Counted from the stretch's first letter, positions 21,001 to 32,963 are shown. The stretch is DNA of 64,000 nucleotides from Sinonovacula constricta (GCA_007844125.1 CM017572.1:22489407-22553406); one strand, 5' to 3'. A program made the numbers and translations. The notes: generated from the sequence alone by a model not told the origin.

Positions 21001-22568
21001 TAACATTCTGACCAAGTTTGATGAAAATTGGATAGAAACTGTGGCCTCTAGCGTGTTCACAAGCTAAAATGTTGACGACGAACGACGGACGAAGCGGTAT
21101 CACAAAAGCTCCCCTTGAGCACGTGTGCTCAGGTGAGCTAAAAGCAACAACAACAAAAAACAAAACAAACGGTCTCCATGTGCTCAGAGCAAACGAGCAG
21201 CTACTATCGGGTATGTTTCTACAAGTTCGTAAATAGCCCTTTGTTTTGTGTCTGTATTTGCTATAATTAATATAATCTCATGAAATTTGGTGCAACACAA
21301 AGCTGAATCATTGTAGAATTATGAAATGCAAAATAACTGCATGCCTATGCTCAAATAAAGAACCGATTTATTTAGACCGGAACTGATCATTTCATTGAAA
21401 ATGTGCGGGTTTGCAATGCAAAACTTACGGTGTATTTTTTCAGGGGAGGATAACCGTCTTCGCGACAAATAACTTTTCTTCGCAGAGGCTCTGTTATCAG
21501 ATAATGCCTTGGTCTTTCTTACCACTATAGTTTTGGGGTTCCTAAGAAACGGTTTACTGTTAAATTTCATTCAAAGTTGTGACATTTATTATAGAGTAAT
21601 GAACAAATTCATTTAGTGTCGTGTAATTATAACATAGGCTCTTACCTGTCCAGCTTGACATAATTGTACATCTGTGCATTGAGTGTAGTTGGTCAATATA
21701 TCCACACAGTGAATACACGACACCGCTGAGGAAAAAAGAGCAAAATCTAAAAGACAGATCGGCTGATTTAGTCGTTGAAAGATTATTTGACTGATTAATT
21801 TATAAAAAGCGCACCTACACGTCTACCTTAAGTTAAAAAAGACGGGATCTAAGACAGACATCTGGATTGTTCCACGGGTTTTTGTCAACTTCGCATATTT
21901 TTCTTCCCCCAATTTTGTCAAATTCACACCTGTATCTAGTATCACTTCGTGAACATTTCTACGTTTTCTATTCCAATGTTTTCAATTGCACACGTTTACC
22001 TTTTTCCACTTCGTTCTGATCTAACTTTGCAAACTGTGTACAGCTGCTTCTACCACTGTCAACGTCAACCAACGTATTCAATAACACAAATACTCAGATG
22101 CTAATAGGAAAACTTACGACAAATATTTAAAGGCAGGTAAGCAAGACGTATTCAACAACACAAATACTCAGAAGTTAATAGGAAAACGAATGACATATAT
22201 TTAAAGCCAGGAAAGCAAGACGTATCCAACAACACAAAAAACTCAGATGTTAATAGGCAAACTTACGACATATATTTAAAGGCAGGTAAGCACGACGTAT
22301 TCAACAACACAAATACTCAGAAGTTAATAAGAAAACGTACATCATATATTTAAAGCCAGGCAAGCAAGACGAAGTCAATGACTTTAAATAATAGGCTTGT
22401 AATATGAAAACATACCACATAATCCACAAAACTTTGGGCAGACCTGCCGGCCAATGGCATCGTCGCATATGGCTGGATTCCTCAACTTCATGTCCACACA
22501 TGCCTGGGAGTCGAGGTCCGCACAATCGCCCCAAACCACATTTACCCGCAGCATAAGCAAGAGGACTC
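17460..22568 (-). CDS. ShKT-LU-stalk-VWA secreted or surface protein, 5' end missing
   Basis: The proposed join on the minus strand is 22568-22416, 21725-21646, 19877-19803, 19027-18736, 18016-17460. Every junction has a canonical donor (GTATGT, GTAAGA, GTAAGC, GTATTT) and a pyrimidine-rich AG acceptor, and phases match throughout (1, 0, 0, 1). The product has a hydrophobic signal-peptide end, a 6-Cys ShKT domain, a 10-Cys LU domain of the Ly6/uPAR type, a Thr/Pro-rich stalk and a VWA-like domain ending in ...LVCS and TAA, about 370 residues in all. The initiator exon is not found; it must lie upstream of 22568, on or beyond the minisatellites. A secreted or shell/immune/adhesion role is inference from domain types. 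I do not recognise this exact architecture. Confidence 0.75.
18736..19027 (-). CDS. Exon: end of LU domain and Thr/Pro-rich stalk
   Basis: This 292-bp exon begins ACSGSGLLG and reaches SDCCDTDMCNYPP, the CCxxxxCN ending that is diagnostic of LU (Ly6/uPAR) domains. About 60 residues rich in Thr, Ser and Pro follow (for example TTTTPKPIP), a likely O-glycosylated linker. Donor CCAG|GTATTT; acceptor ATTTTATTGTCAG. Confidence 0.75.
19028..19802. other. Intron of the ShKT-LU-VWA gene
   Basis: No gene seen. It contains the GC-rich patch GCCCCGCCCCCACCTGGTCC near 19472 and a C-run within about 19675-19700 flanked by CCCCAC repeats. Confidence 0.5.
19803..19877 (-). CDS. Exon: LU domain, middle part
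   Basis: This 75-bp, phase-0 exon encodes 25 residues beginning KCLIAELYNTADG and ending MSCADID. It contributes the fifth and sixth LU cysteines. Acceptor TTCCTTTCAG, donor GAC|GTAAGC. Confidence 0.7.
19979..20271 (+). repeat. tRNA-derived SINE, full-length copy
   Basis: The head CGCAATAGCTCAATTGGTAG carries an A box and GCGGGCTCAAACCCCG a B box. The body contains GTAGTAGTGGCTTC, GGACAGCATTACGCCTGACT and GGGCACCTCATAA, ending near AATCCCATCACGTCCCACC. Relatives are at 16674-16875 (minus) and 29466-29690 (plus). It lies in the intron between two LU exons (19878-21645). Confidence 0.8.
20350..21142. repeat. Dispersed repeat with GTGAGC/GCTCAC ends and internal tandem units
   Basis: It starts with GGCCCTTTGTCGCTCACCTG and ends with TCAGGTGAGCTAAAAG, an inverted terminal motif. 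Inside are about four imperfect units of 130-150 bp containing GACCTACTTTTTGACCCCACG, CCAAGATTTCATGCAGAC and ACCAAGTTTGATGAAGATTG. I recognise this kind of sequence as very common in bivalve genomes. It is non-coding. Confidence 0.75.
21646..21725 (-). CDS. Exon: LU domain, first part
   Basis: This 80-bp exon, joined in phase to the ShKT exon, encodes AVSCIHCVDILTNYTQCTD and then VQLCQAGQ: the CxxC start and first four cysteines of the LU domain, with a possible N-glycosylation site (NYT). Acceptor CTTTTTTCCTCAG, donor ACAG|GTAAGA. Confidence 0.75.
22072..22372. repeat. 74-bp tandem repeat, four imperfect units
   Basis: Units with ACGTATTCAACAACACAAAT, ACTCAGAAGTTAATAGG and ATATATTTAAAGGCAGG recur at 22072, 22146, 22220 and 22295. 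They lie in the intron between the ShKT and first LU exons. Confidence 0.85.
22416..22568 (-). CDS. Exon: signal-peptide end and ShKT domain
   Basis: This 153-bp exon follows the acceptor GATATCCTTGCAG. It encodes a hydrophobic stretch VLLLMLRVNVVWG, the end of a signal peptide, followed by DCADLDSQACVDMKL...and six cysteines in ShKT spacing, ending VCPKFCGLC and a GTATGT donor. ShKT domains occur in secreted enzymes, matrix proteins and channel-blocking peptides. The key Lys of channel blockers cannot be assigned, so no such activity is implied. An internal ATG lies in the hydrophobic stretch. Confidence 0.8.
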
Positions 22569-22599
22569 CTGCAAGGATATCGCTGTGAAATAAGGATAA

Positions 22600-25500
22600 C
22601 TATTCACCATATACCAGAAGCTCCAGCGACAGGACACCTGCAAGGTTAACAGTTTGGGACAGGTATCCCAACACCACATATACAAACAGCTTCAGCAACA
22701 GGACACCTGCAAGGATAACAGTTTGGGACAGGTATCCCCACACCACATATACAAACAGCATCAGTAAAAGGACGCCTGCAAGGATAACAATTTGGGACAG
22801 GTATCCCCACACCACATATACAAACAGCTTCAGCAACAAGACACTCGCAAGGATAACAGTTTGGGAAAGGTATCCCGACACCACATATACTAACAGCTTC
22901 AGTAAAAGGACGCCTGCAAGGATAACAGTTTGGGACAGGTATCCCCACACCACATATACAAACAGCTTCAGTAAAAGGACGCCTGCAAGGATAACAGTTT
23001 GGGACAGGTATCCCCACACCACATATACAAACAGCATCAGTTAAAGGACGCCTGCAAGGATAACAGTTTGGGACAGGTATCCCCACACCACATATACAAA
23101 CAGCTTCAGTAAAAGGACGCCTGCAAGGATAACAATTTGGGACAGGTATCCCCACACCACATATACAAACAGCATCAGTAAAAGGACGCCTGCAAGGATA
23201 ACAGTTTGGGACAGGTATCCCCACACCACATATACAAACAGCTTCAGTAAAAGGACGCCTGCAAGGATAACAATTTGGGACAGGTATCCCCACACCACAT
23301 ATACTAACAGCATCAGTAAAAGGACGCCTGCAAGGATAACAGTTTGGGACAGGTATCCCCACACCACATATACAAACAGCTTCAGTAAAAGGACGCCTGC
23401 AAGGATAACAATTTGGGACAGGTATCCCCACACCACATATACTAACAGCATCAGTAAAAGGACGCCTGCAAGGATAACAGTTTGGGAAAGGTATCCCCAC
23501 ACCACATATACAAACAGCATCAGTAAAAGGACGCCTGCAAGGATAACAGTTTGGGACAGGTATCCCCACACCACATATACAAACAGCATCAGTAAAAGGA
23601 CGCCTGCAAGGATAACAGTTTGGGACAGGTATCCCCACACCACATATACTAACAGCATCAGTAAAAGGACGCCTGCAAGGATAACAATTTGGGACAGGTA
23701 TCCCCACACCACATATACTAACAGCATCAGTAAAAGGACGCCTGCAAGGATAACAATTTGGGAAAGGTATCCCCACACCACATATACTAACAGCATCAGT
23801 AAAAGGACACCTACAAGGATAACAGTTTGGGAAAGGTATCCCCACACCACATATACTAACAGCATCAGTAAAAGGACACCTACAAGGATAACAGTTTGGG
23901 AAAGGTATCCCCACACCACATATACTAACAGCATCAGTAAAAGGACACCTACAAGGATAACAGTTTGGGACAGGTATCCCCACACCACATATACTAACAG
24001 CATCAGTAAAAGGACACCTACAAGGATAACAGTTTGGGAAAGGTATCCCCACACCACATATACTAACAGCATCAGTAAAAGGACGCCTGCAAGGATAACA
24101 ATTTGGGACAGGTATCCCCACACCACATATACTAACAGCATCAGTAAAAGGACGCCTGCAAGGATAACAGTTTGGGACAGGTATCCCCACACCACATATA
24201 CAAACAGCTTCAGTAAAAGGACGCCTGCAAGGATAACAATTTGGGACAGGTATCCCCACACCACATATACAAACAGCTTCAGCAACAAGACACTCGCAAG
24301 GATAACAGTTTGGGAAAGGTATCCCGACACCACATATACTAAGAGCAATAGCAACAGGACAACTACAAGGATAACAATTTGGGACAGGTATCCCCACACC
24401 ACATATACTAACAGCATCAGTAAAAGGACGCCTGCAAGGATAACAATTTGGGACAGGTATCCCCACACCACATATACAAACAGCTTCAGTAAAAGGACGC
24501 CTGCAAGGATAACAGTTTGGGACAGGTATCCCCACACCACATATACAAACAGCATCAGTAAAAGGACACCTACAAGGATAACAGTTTGGGACAGGTATCC
24601 CCACACCACATATACAAACAGCATCAGTAAAAGGACACCTACAAGGATAACAATTTGGGACAGGTATCCCCACACCACACATACTTACAGCATCAGTAAA
24701 AGGACACCTGCAAGGATAACAGTTTGGGACAGGTATCCCCACACCACATATGCTAACAGCATCAGTAAAAGGACACCTACAAGGATAACAGTTTGGGACA
24801 GGTATCCCCACACCACATATACTAACAGCATCAGTAAAAGGACACCTACAAGGATAACAATTTGGGACAGGTATCCCCACACCACATATACTAACAGCAT
24901 CAGTAAAAGGACACCTGCAAGGATAACAGTTTGGGAAAGGTATCCCCACACCACATATACTAACAGCATCAGTAAAAGGACACCTACAAGGATAACAGTT
25001 TGGGACAGGTATCCCCACACCACATATACTAACAGCATCAGTAAAAGGACACCTGCAAGGATAACAATTTGGGACAGGTATCCCCACACCACATATACAA
25101 ACAGCTTCAGCAACAAGACACTCGCAAGGATAACAGTTTGGGAAAGGTATCCCCACACCACATATACTAACAGCATCAGTAAAAGGACACCTACAAGGAT
25201 AACAGTTTGGGAAAGGTATCCCCACACCACATATACTAACAGCATCAGTAAAAGGACACCTACAAGGATAACAGTTTGGGACAGGTATCCCCACACCACA
25301 TATACAAACAGCTTCAGCAACAAGACACTCGCAAGGATAACAGTTTGGGAAAGGTATCCCCACACCACATATACTAACAGCATCAGTAAAAGGACACCTA
25401 CAAGGATAACAGTTTGGGAAAGGTATCCCCACACCACATATACTAACAGCATCAGTAAAAGGACACCTACAAGGATAACAATTTGGGACAGGTATCCCCA

Positions 25501-26546
25501 CACCACATATACAAACAGCTTCAGCAACAAGACACTCGCAAGGATAACAGTTTGGGAAAGGTATCCCGACACCACATATACTAAGAGCAATAGCAACAGG
25601 ACAACTACAAGGATAACAGTTTGGGAAAGGTATCCCCACACCACATATACTAACAGCATCAGCAACAGGACACCTGCAAGGAAAACAGTTTTGGACAGGT
25701 ATCACGACAACACATATTCTAACAGCACCAGCAAAAGGAACCTGCAAGGATAACAATTTGGGACAGGTATCCCAACACCAAATATACTAACAGCACCAGC
25801 AACAGGACACCTGCAAGGATAACAGTTTGGGAAAGGTATCCCCACACCACATATACAAACAGCTCCAGCAACAGGGCACCTGCAACGATAACAGTTTGGG
25901 ACAGGTATCCCTAGACCACATATACTAACAGCTTCAGCGACAGGGCACCTGCAAGGATAACAGTTTGGGACAGGTAAACCCACATCACATATACTAACAG
26001 CACCAGCAACAGGACACCTGCAAGGATAACAGTTTGGGACAGGTATCCCCACACCACATATACTAAGAGCACCAGCAACAGGGCACCTGCAAGGATAACA
26101 GTTTGGGGTAGTTATCCCCACACCCCATATACTAACAGCACCAGCAACAGGGCACCTACAAGGATAACAGTTTGGGACAGGTATCCCCACACCACATATA
26201 CCAAGAGCTACAGCAACACGGCACCTGCAAGGATAACAGTTTGGGATAGTTATCCCCACACCACATATACTAACAGCACCAGCAACAGGGCACCTACAAG
26301 GATAACAGTTTGGGACAGGTATCCCCACACCACATACACTAACAGCACCAGCAACAGGACACCTGCAAGGATAACAGTTTGGGATAGTTATCCCCACACC
26401 ACATACTCTAACAGCACCAGCAACAGGACGCCTGCAAGGATAACAATTTGGGACAGGTATCCCCACACCACATATACAAACAGCTTCAGCAACAGGGCAC
26501 CTACATGGATAACAGTTTGGGACAGGTATCCCTGGACCCAATATAT
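22600..26546 (-). repeat. 69-bp minisatellite, about 57 units, copies of the ShKT exon boundary
   Basis: The unit length is 69 bp. On the minus strand each unit reads ...ACTGTTATCCTTGCAG|GCGTCCTTTTACTGATGCTG..., which matches the acceptor and signal-peptide start of the ShKT exon (GATATCCTTGCAG|GAGTCCTCTTGCTTATGCTG). Units are homogenised from 22.6 to 25.66 kb and more diverged from 25.66 to 26.55 kb. Because 69 is a multiple of three, two minus-strand frames stay open for hundreds of codons: a Cys-rich 23-residue repeat (CPFTDAVSICGVGIPVPN...) over 1036 codons, and a hydrophobic one (VLLLMLLVYVVWG...). The hydrophobic frame has a stop at about 22600, before the real acceptor. I treat the array as intronic or upstream DNA. 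Confidence 0.9.
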
Positions 26547-26724
26547 TTAACTAAAGTATGAGATCCCACATTCGACATGCCTGATTCTCAAACAAGAGGA
26601 TATATATACAACAATAAAAGTGTAGATACCGCCACACGCGCTATAGTAGCAACAACAAAAGGAAACAGACAAGGATTAAATTTGAGATAAGTTTTCCCAC
26701 ACCCCATATACTAGCAGCACCGAC

Positions 26725-27962
26725 AAATGGACACCTGCAAGGTTAAAATGGTGAAATATGTATCGCCGATATTAGTAAACGGGACACCTGCAAGGTTAAA
26801 ATGGTGAAATATGTATTGCCGATATTGGTAAACGGGACACCTGCAAGGTTAAAACGGTAAATTAAGTATTGCTGATATTAGTAAACGGGACACCTGCAAG
26901 GTTAAAATGGTGAAATATGTATTGCCGATATTGGTAAACGGGACACCTGCAAGGTTAAAACGGTAAATTAAGTATTGCTGATATTAGTAAACGGGACACC
27001 TGCAAGGTTAAAATGGAGAAATATGTATTGCTGATATTGGTAAACGGGACAGCTGCAAGGTTAAAACGGTAAATTAAGTATTGCTGATATTGGTAAACGG
27101 GACACCTGCAACGTTAAAATGGTGAAATATGTATTGCCGATATTGGAAAACGGGACACCTGCAAGGTTAAAATGGTGAAATATGTATTGCCGATATTGGT
27201 AAACGGGACACCTGCAAGTTTAAAATGGTGAAATATGTATTGCCGATATTGGTAAACGGGACACCTGCAAGGTTAAAACGGTAAATTAAGTATTGCTGAT
27301 ATTGGTAAACGGGACACCTGCAAGGTTAAAATGGTGAAATATGTATTGCTGATATTAGTAAACGGGACACCTGCAAGGTTAAAATGGAGAAATATGTATT
27401 GCCGATATTGGTAAACGGGACAGCTGCAAGGTTAAAACGGTAAATTAAGTATTGCTGATATTAGTAAACGGGACACCTGCAAGGTAAAAATGGTGAAATA
27501 TGTATTGCTGATATTGGTAAACGGGACACCTGCAAGGTTAAATCGGTAAATTGAGTATTGCTGATATTGGTAAACGGGACACCTGCAAGGTTAAAATGGT
27601 GATATATGTATTGCCGATATTGGTAAACGGGACACCTGCAAGGTTAAAACGGTAAATTAAGTATTGCTGATATTGGTAAACGGGACACCTGCAAGGTTAA
27701 AATGGTGAAATATGTATTGCCTATATTGGAAAACGGGACACCTGCAAGGTTAAAATGGTGAATATGTATTGCCGATATTGGTAAACGGGCACCTGCAAGG
27801 TTAAAACGGTAAATTAAGTATTGCTGATATTGGTAAACGGGACACCTGCAAGGTTAAAATGGTGAAATATGTATTGCCGATATTGGTAAACGGGACACCT
27901 GCAAGGTTAAAATGGTGAAATATGTTTTGCCAACAGCTCAAGGGACACTTGCAAGTTTAAAA
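26725..27962 (-). repeat. 53-bp minisatellite, about 23 units, sharing the 69-bp array's core
   Basis: The unit contains GGGACACCTGCAAGGTTAAA and ATGGTGAAATATGTATTGCC. The shared core on the minus strand is CCTTGCAGGTGTCC, the same acceptor/leader junction. The sequences bordering it on both sides (about 26700 and about 27935-27980) look like decayed 69-bp units, so the 53-bp unit probably arose inside the older array. Confidence 0.85.
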
Positions 27963-29465
27963 GAGGGAGTTAAATATCCCCACATTATTTTAAATCAATT
28001 TAAGGAATATAATCAGTGTATGGCTTTTGTAAAATATAAGACGCCGACGCATTTCAACTTTGTTTAGCAGTGTTTAGATCAATAACCTAGTTTATTTCCG
28101 AGCAGCGCGTGCAGTAGCCTACTGTAAGTGTGTATACGCCAGTCAAAACAACACGCTGATTGCTTTGAAAGTAGGGCAATAGTTTAAACCATACGAAGTG
28201 CCGACTGTTTGGTTGTAATACGTCATTGTTTCCTAAAAAGGGTCTTGAAAAAAGATGTTCATTGATACCATACATCTGTGTGAACAGTCAAGCATAAATC
28301 CCCACTTATCATTGCAAACAGGTATGTTCTATCCGAGCCACGCTGCAGAAATAGCTTCTTTTATTTTTTTAAACACAACCGCATGACCACTTACTTTTGG
28401 GATTGCGTTATTTTGTCATCCAGGACGTCAATATCAATTTTCCGCAAACACCACTATCGCGTTTATGTAGAGTCGGAAAGCAAAACCATTTAGAGTGAAT
28501 TCCTATCGCGATTAGTTCTATCCAACAAGTAGCTAGTGTTCTAATTCGTCTTAGTTTAGACTAAACTATGAGTTTATGCAAATGAAATTAGGACCAAATT
28601 CCCCCCTCGAAGCAGTGGTAAAATACTGTTACATGTACTGTCGGATATCACCTTTAAGGTTGCTGATTACGGTATTAGATGCGTAATTGTCTTATCTCAT
28701 ATCTTGATGCTGGATGGTTATAATTAAATGACATTTTAAATATTTGACATTTTTAATATTTGAATTCAATGAAATAATAAACTGATTCACCGTTTGGTTT
28801 CTCAAGATTTTTTTTTTATTTTATGGGAGGTGATCCTGATTCACTTTTAAATTAAAGCCTATGGAAAATATCCAACTTCTGCTGTTAGTTAAAGCTGAAT
28901 TAGTTTTTTTAGAAAAACCCTCTGGTTGACAGCTCAGAATAATAACTTTGATCTATATGCCACTAAGAAATCTGAATTTTACCATAGAAAAAGTGACAAA
29001 ACGTCATTTTTTTTTAGGTTTCACGTTAAACAAAATTATCAAGGGGAGGTAATCAACTTCTGTCACAGCTTGTACAATTTGTCAATGTCATCTGTCGCTT
29101 GGATTTTAGAGTTTAATTTATGAATGCTAACATCAAGCTGTACGTTTCTTTTTGATAGAATATTTGTTAATTATGCATCTAATACCTTAAAGCAATCTTG
29201 TTACAGTGTGTGTGGTGTTTTTTTTTTTCTATTCATATGCCTTTCACGTATATGACTAGCAATATCCTTTACTCCTTGAATTTCACTCCTCAGAGCCTGT
29301 GGGCTATATTTAGCCAAAATAATTAACGCAGAATGGTTGTTTAGATGATTGACTTTTTACATCGACGCTTTGAGTCTTTCCACGTCGTCGCAAATCAGGG
29401 AACAAATCAAGACATTAAAAAGAGAATCGTAATATGTCACCTTAAATCAAACACAAAACAAAAAG
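27963..29465. other. Intergenic, no gene recognised
   Basis: AT-rich sequence without a convincing exon. A fragment ACTGTCGGATATCACCTTTA near 28640 belongs to a dispersed repeat also seen near 51075 and 57150. Confidence 0.4.
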
Positions 29466-29690
29466 AGCATCGGCTTGCGGATCGGAAGGCCGCGGGTTCA
29501 AACCCCGGCCGGGTCAAACCAAAGACTTTAAAGTGGGTAGTAGTGGCTTCCCTCCTAACGCTCGGGGCTAAGGGGACAGCATTTCTCCTGACTCGTCGGT
29601 GTCAGTATAATGGACTTGCCGGGTTCAGTCCCTGGGCACCTCATAAGTGCCCCTGTGCTATAATCCCAATCCCAATCCCATTCTAAAACA
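29466..29690 (+). repeat. tRNA-derived SINE, 5'-truncated, with AATCCC tail
   Basis: It starts within the tRNA-like head (GCATCGGCTTGCGGATCGG), has B box CGGGTTCAAACCCC and the same body as 19979-20271, and ends in a short AATCCC repeat, a typical SINE tail. Confidence 0.8.
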
Positions 29691-29994
29691 AAAAAGCGAC
29701 AACACAACAAAACTAATGATGAACTTAAAGCGAAGGCTTCCAAGAGATCAGATTTTAAGTTATAAATTAATAATTAAAAGAAAATACTGTATTACCTAAA
29801 TGATATAGATTCTCAGAGGGCATTCTCATATGTCGTTTATGCCGAATCCGTCCACAAACGTTTAGAAAGTTACTACAGTGAATGAAATATTCGACATTAT
29901 CGCGATAAGAAATGGGGTCAATAGTTTGTTTTCTACCATTGTAATTTTATGTGTTGATGTACGGTAAATCCGTCAAACGATTATTTATAAAATG

Positions 29995-30090
29995 TTCAGC
30001 GATGTCCAGGGTCGAGTGGTTTGTCTCACCGACATGTGACCCATCGACCCTGCATTCGAGACCTGGTCAGACAGAGAATTTTAATGTATG
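29995..30090 (+). repeat. tRNA-like SINE fragment
   Basis: It reads GGGTCGAGTGGTTTGTCTCA then CTGCATTCGAGACCTGG, decayed A-box and B-box spacing. Non-functional by eye. Confidence 0.4.
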
Positions 30091-30142
30091 GAGGGGCTGC
30101 CAGATGACCTGTGGAGCGGCAGTGTTTTTTCTGAGGTATTTT

Positions 30143-32963
30143 TAGGGGTGTAACGATATACCGTACGACGGTGTACCTTGGTTCAATATTCACGGTTCGG
30201 TTCACGGTTCACTTCTCAAGAATTACGGTACGAACCGTGCAATACAGTTAAGTAAAAATCCTGCATTGTGCTTTTGAGTTCACGTCGAATCGTTGTTGAG
30301 TCAGTTGGCTATTTTTTTACACAGGGAAAACGACAAAGTCGATCAAGATAAAGCACTTTTATGACAAAGTTTGACGAGATGTAAGCATTGTTGTTTTCAA
30401 GAGTAGCTGATCATTCAGAACAGTATTTTGTCATTCTTAATTCTACCATAAGAAAGTTAAATTAGTAAGCTATGTAGTATATCTTGTATCGGTAAAGCGC
30501 ATTGCGTAATGCTAATTAGTATTCAAAATGGCGGCTGTCGAAAACTTGTAATCTCTGTTTAAGAAATCACTGATAGATCGGGCAATCTATATTGCAAAAA
30601 GAAATCCTTTGAAATTTTGGCATGATTGATAACATCTTTGGCTCTTGAGACTTCGGCTAATCGACTGTATTGCCGTCATTATGAAATTGTGTAACGATGA
30701 CGAGAAAGCGCTAAAATTAGCGTTTAGTCATATAGTTATGTTTTTGTTGTATTTTTTCCCGAAAGAATACGAAAATACATTTCTCATTTCTATCTTTATT
30801 TATAGATCTAAGAAGTTGTTTCAAAAGAAACTATCTTCCGGTATTTGTTTTGACTTTTTTTGCCCCACAAATTATCACACCTAATTACTGTCCCGATCTT
30901 CCAATCAAAATACACTCCAAGAGATCACCCACCTAAGTCAGAGCAAAATAAGTGCCTCAGCCAATACATATTCAGCATATATTGTACTGAAACTGGTAGC
31001 AGAAGCATTAATTCATGAGCGAGTTAATTTATGCATAGATTGACACCACTAAATTTACCTGACTACATGTACATAAAATTGGTGCACTTTTGGTTTTTGT
31101 CGATACAGACCTTGTTTAAATGATGTTTTAAATTGTTTACTTTGACTAATAACACACTGCTTGTTGTTTTTGCTGAAGAATAATTAAACACACGCACCAT
31201 GTGAACATGAAACATGACCGTCCGAATATATGTACACTTTTCGGTAATTTGTCGAACTACAATTTGACGAAGATGTTAGTACACTGAGTATAAATTTGAT
31301 GTGACTAATTAAAAATGGTATGTTTTGTACCTTCATGACCAGACCACTAATAATGGAGGAAAATTTCTTTGATTTAGAGAGAAACTTCTGATATTTCGAA
31401 TCATACTTTGATTTAGAGAGAAACTTCTCTTATTCTGAATCATACGTTGACATTCCAAAAGCAGTAATAATTGTGATAAATATTTATTTGAACAGTACTT
31501 TTCAGTAGATATACTATTTAAGTACATGTAATACTTATTGGTAAGCATCCAGGCTCACAGTAATAGGCAAACAATAAATAATATAATATTTTGTCTTAAG
31601 CAGTAAACTCACTTTAAGCAGTGAAAATTAGGCTGTCCCTTGGTTTGCTGCTTAATAAAGTGTGACTTTAGTTAAAAACTGTTGCGTTGCAGGTCTTATT
31701 CTGGATACAGGAAGAAATTTGTCATTTGGGAGGGGGGCGTTATGACATTATACATTTTGAAATGACATTTAATGCGTTATCCTTATTTTCTAATCTTATG
31801 ATATAAAATAATAAAACAAAGAATTTCTGAAAATTTCCTAGGTGTTGATGAAAATGAAAGCATGAGGAATGTGAAATCACAAGCACAATTGATGGCATCA
31901 ATACATGGCCTTTTTTTAAAGCAGAAAAATATCTGAATGCTCTGGCCTCATCAGTAGGACAAGAATGTTTTATACCAGGGAACAAATTTCCCACTGAAAA
32001 GTATTTATCTAACCATATATTACCTAGAGAAAATATGATTTTTTTAATGTTAAAGGAAACAGCCTCCGCTGTAGAAACCTGACCAATATTAAACACCATG
32101 TTATAGTAGAAGGACTGTATATATTATACTACTGGCAATAGTTGATTAATTTGTAAAACATACACACACACACACACACAAACAAAACAAAAAACAAAAA
32201 AACAAAAAAACAAACAACAACAACAACACAATAATAGGCACTTACATGTATATTTCTGATAAATGATATATCAAATTTTTGTATTGATACACATATCAAA
32301 TCGACGATTCTGATCGATACGGAGCCCTAGTAACTGCCATCATTATTTCTCTAATATTTCATAAAAAGCACTATCTACTTACTAGCTGAATGTGTTGACA
32401 CCTCATGTTGTTATTAAATTTTTATCTTGTTTATTTTTAATAGTGTATCAAACTGTTGTATTTTTATTTGTGATGGGCATTCAGAATTCACAATAAACAT
32501 GAGAAAAAAAATATCTTAAGAAATATTATATCTTTAGAAAGATTATTATACTTTTTATTGTATTTTTATTTGTGATGGACATTCAGAATTCACAATAAAG
32601 ATGAGAAAAAATATCTTAAGAAATATTATATCTTTAGAAAGATTATTATACTTTTTATTGTTTAAGTCCCAACATTTTAAAGTTTCAGGTGATTCTTACA
32701 GTTAAATCATTTAATATATGGATAACCTTTTATGTCATACATTCTGATTATTGACTTATAGACTTAAAGTTTTTAGTTTCAGTAAATAATTATGCTAACA
32801 TATTGTTTAATATCATTAAGTCATGTTGTAATAGTGAACCTATGTGATAAGCAAAAATGTATCATCGGTACTAAAATAATATGTATCGCGATACGTATCG
32901 TATCGTGTGGTATGTATCGCGATACGTATCGTATCGTGAGGGTATCGTATCGTTACACCCCTG
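30143..32963. mobile_element. hAT-like DNA transposon, non-autonomous or decayed (2.8 kb)
   Basis: The left end TAGGGGTGTAACGATA and right end TATCGTTACACCCCTG are inverted repeats of the kind found in hAT elements. The 8-bp flanks GGTATTTT (30135-30142) and GGTATTTC (32964-32971) match at 7 of 8, consistent with the hAT 8-bp duplication. Near the right end TATCGCGATACGTATCG motifs are repeated. There is no intact transposase frame. A tandem duplication of about 104 bp lies at about 32457-32660. Confidence 0.75.

Noticed and set aside
22646..26541. Very long repeat frames as definite protein-coding genes
   Set aside because: The 69-bp unit explains openness in two frames at once, and there is no start context or boundary that identifies an exon. 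Kept only as a finding.
26725..27962. CRISPR-like array (regular repeats)
   Set aside because: There are no unique spacers; whole units are repeated head to tail in a eukaryotic context.
31740..32099. 119-codon minus-strand frame inside the hAT-like element as a transposase remnant
   Set aside because: I could not see hAT transposase motifs (such as the catalytic acidic residues or dimerisation region) in it.
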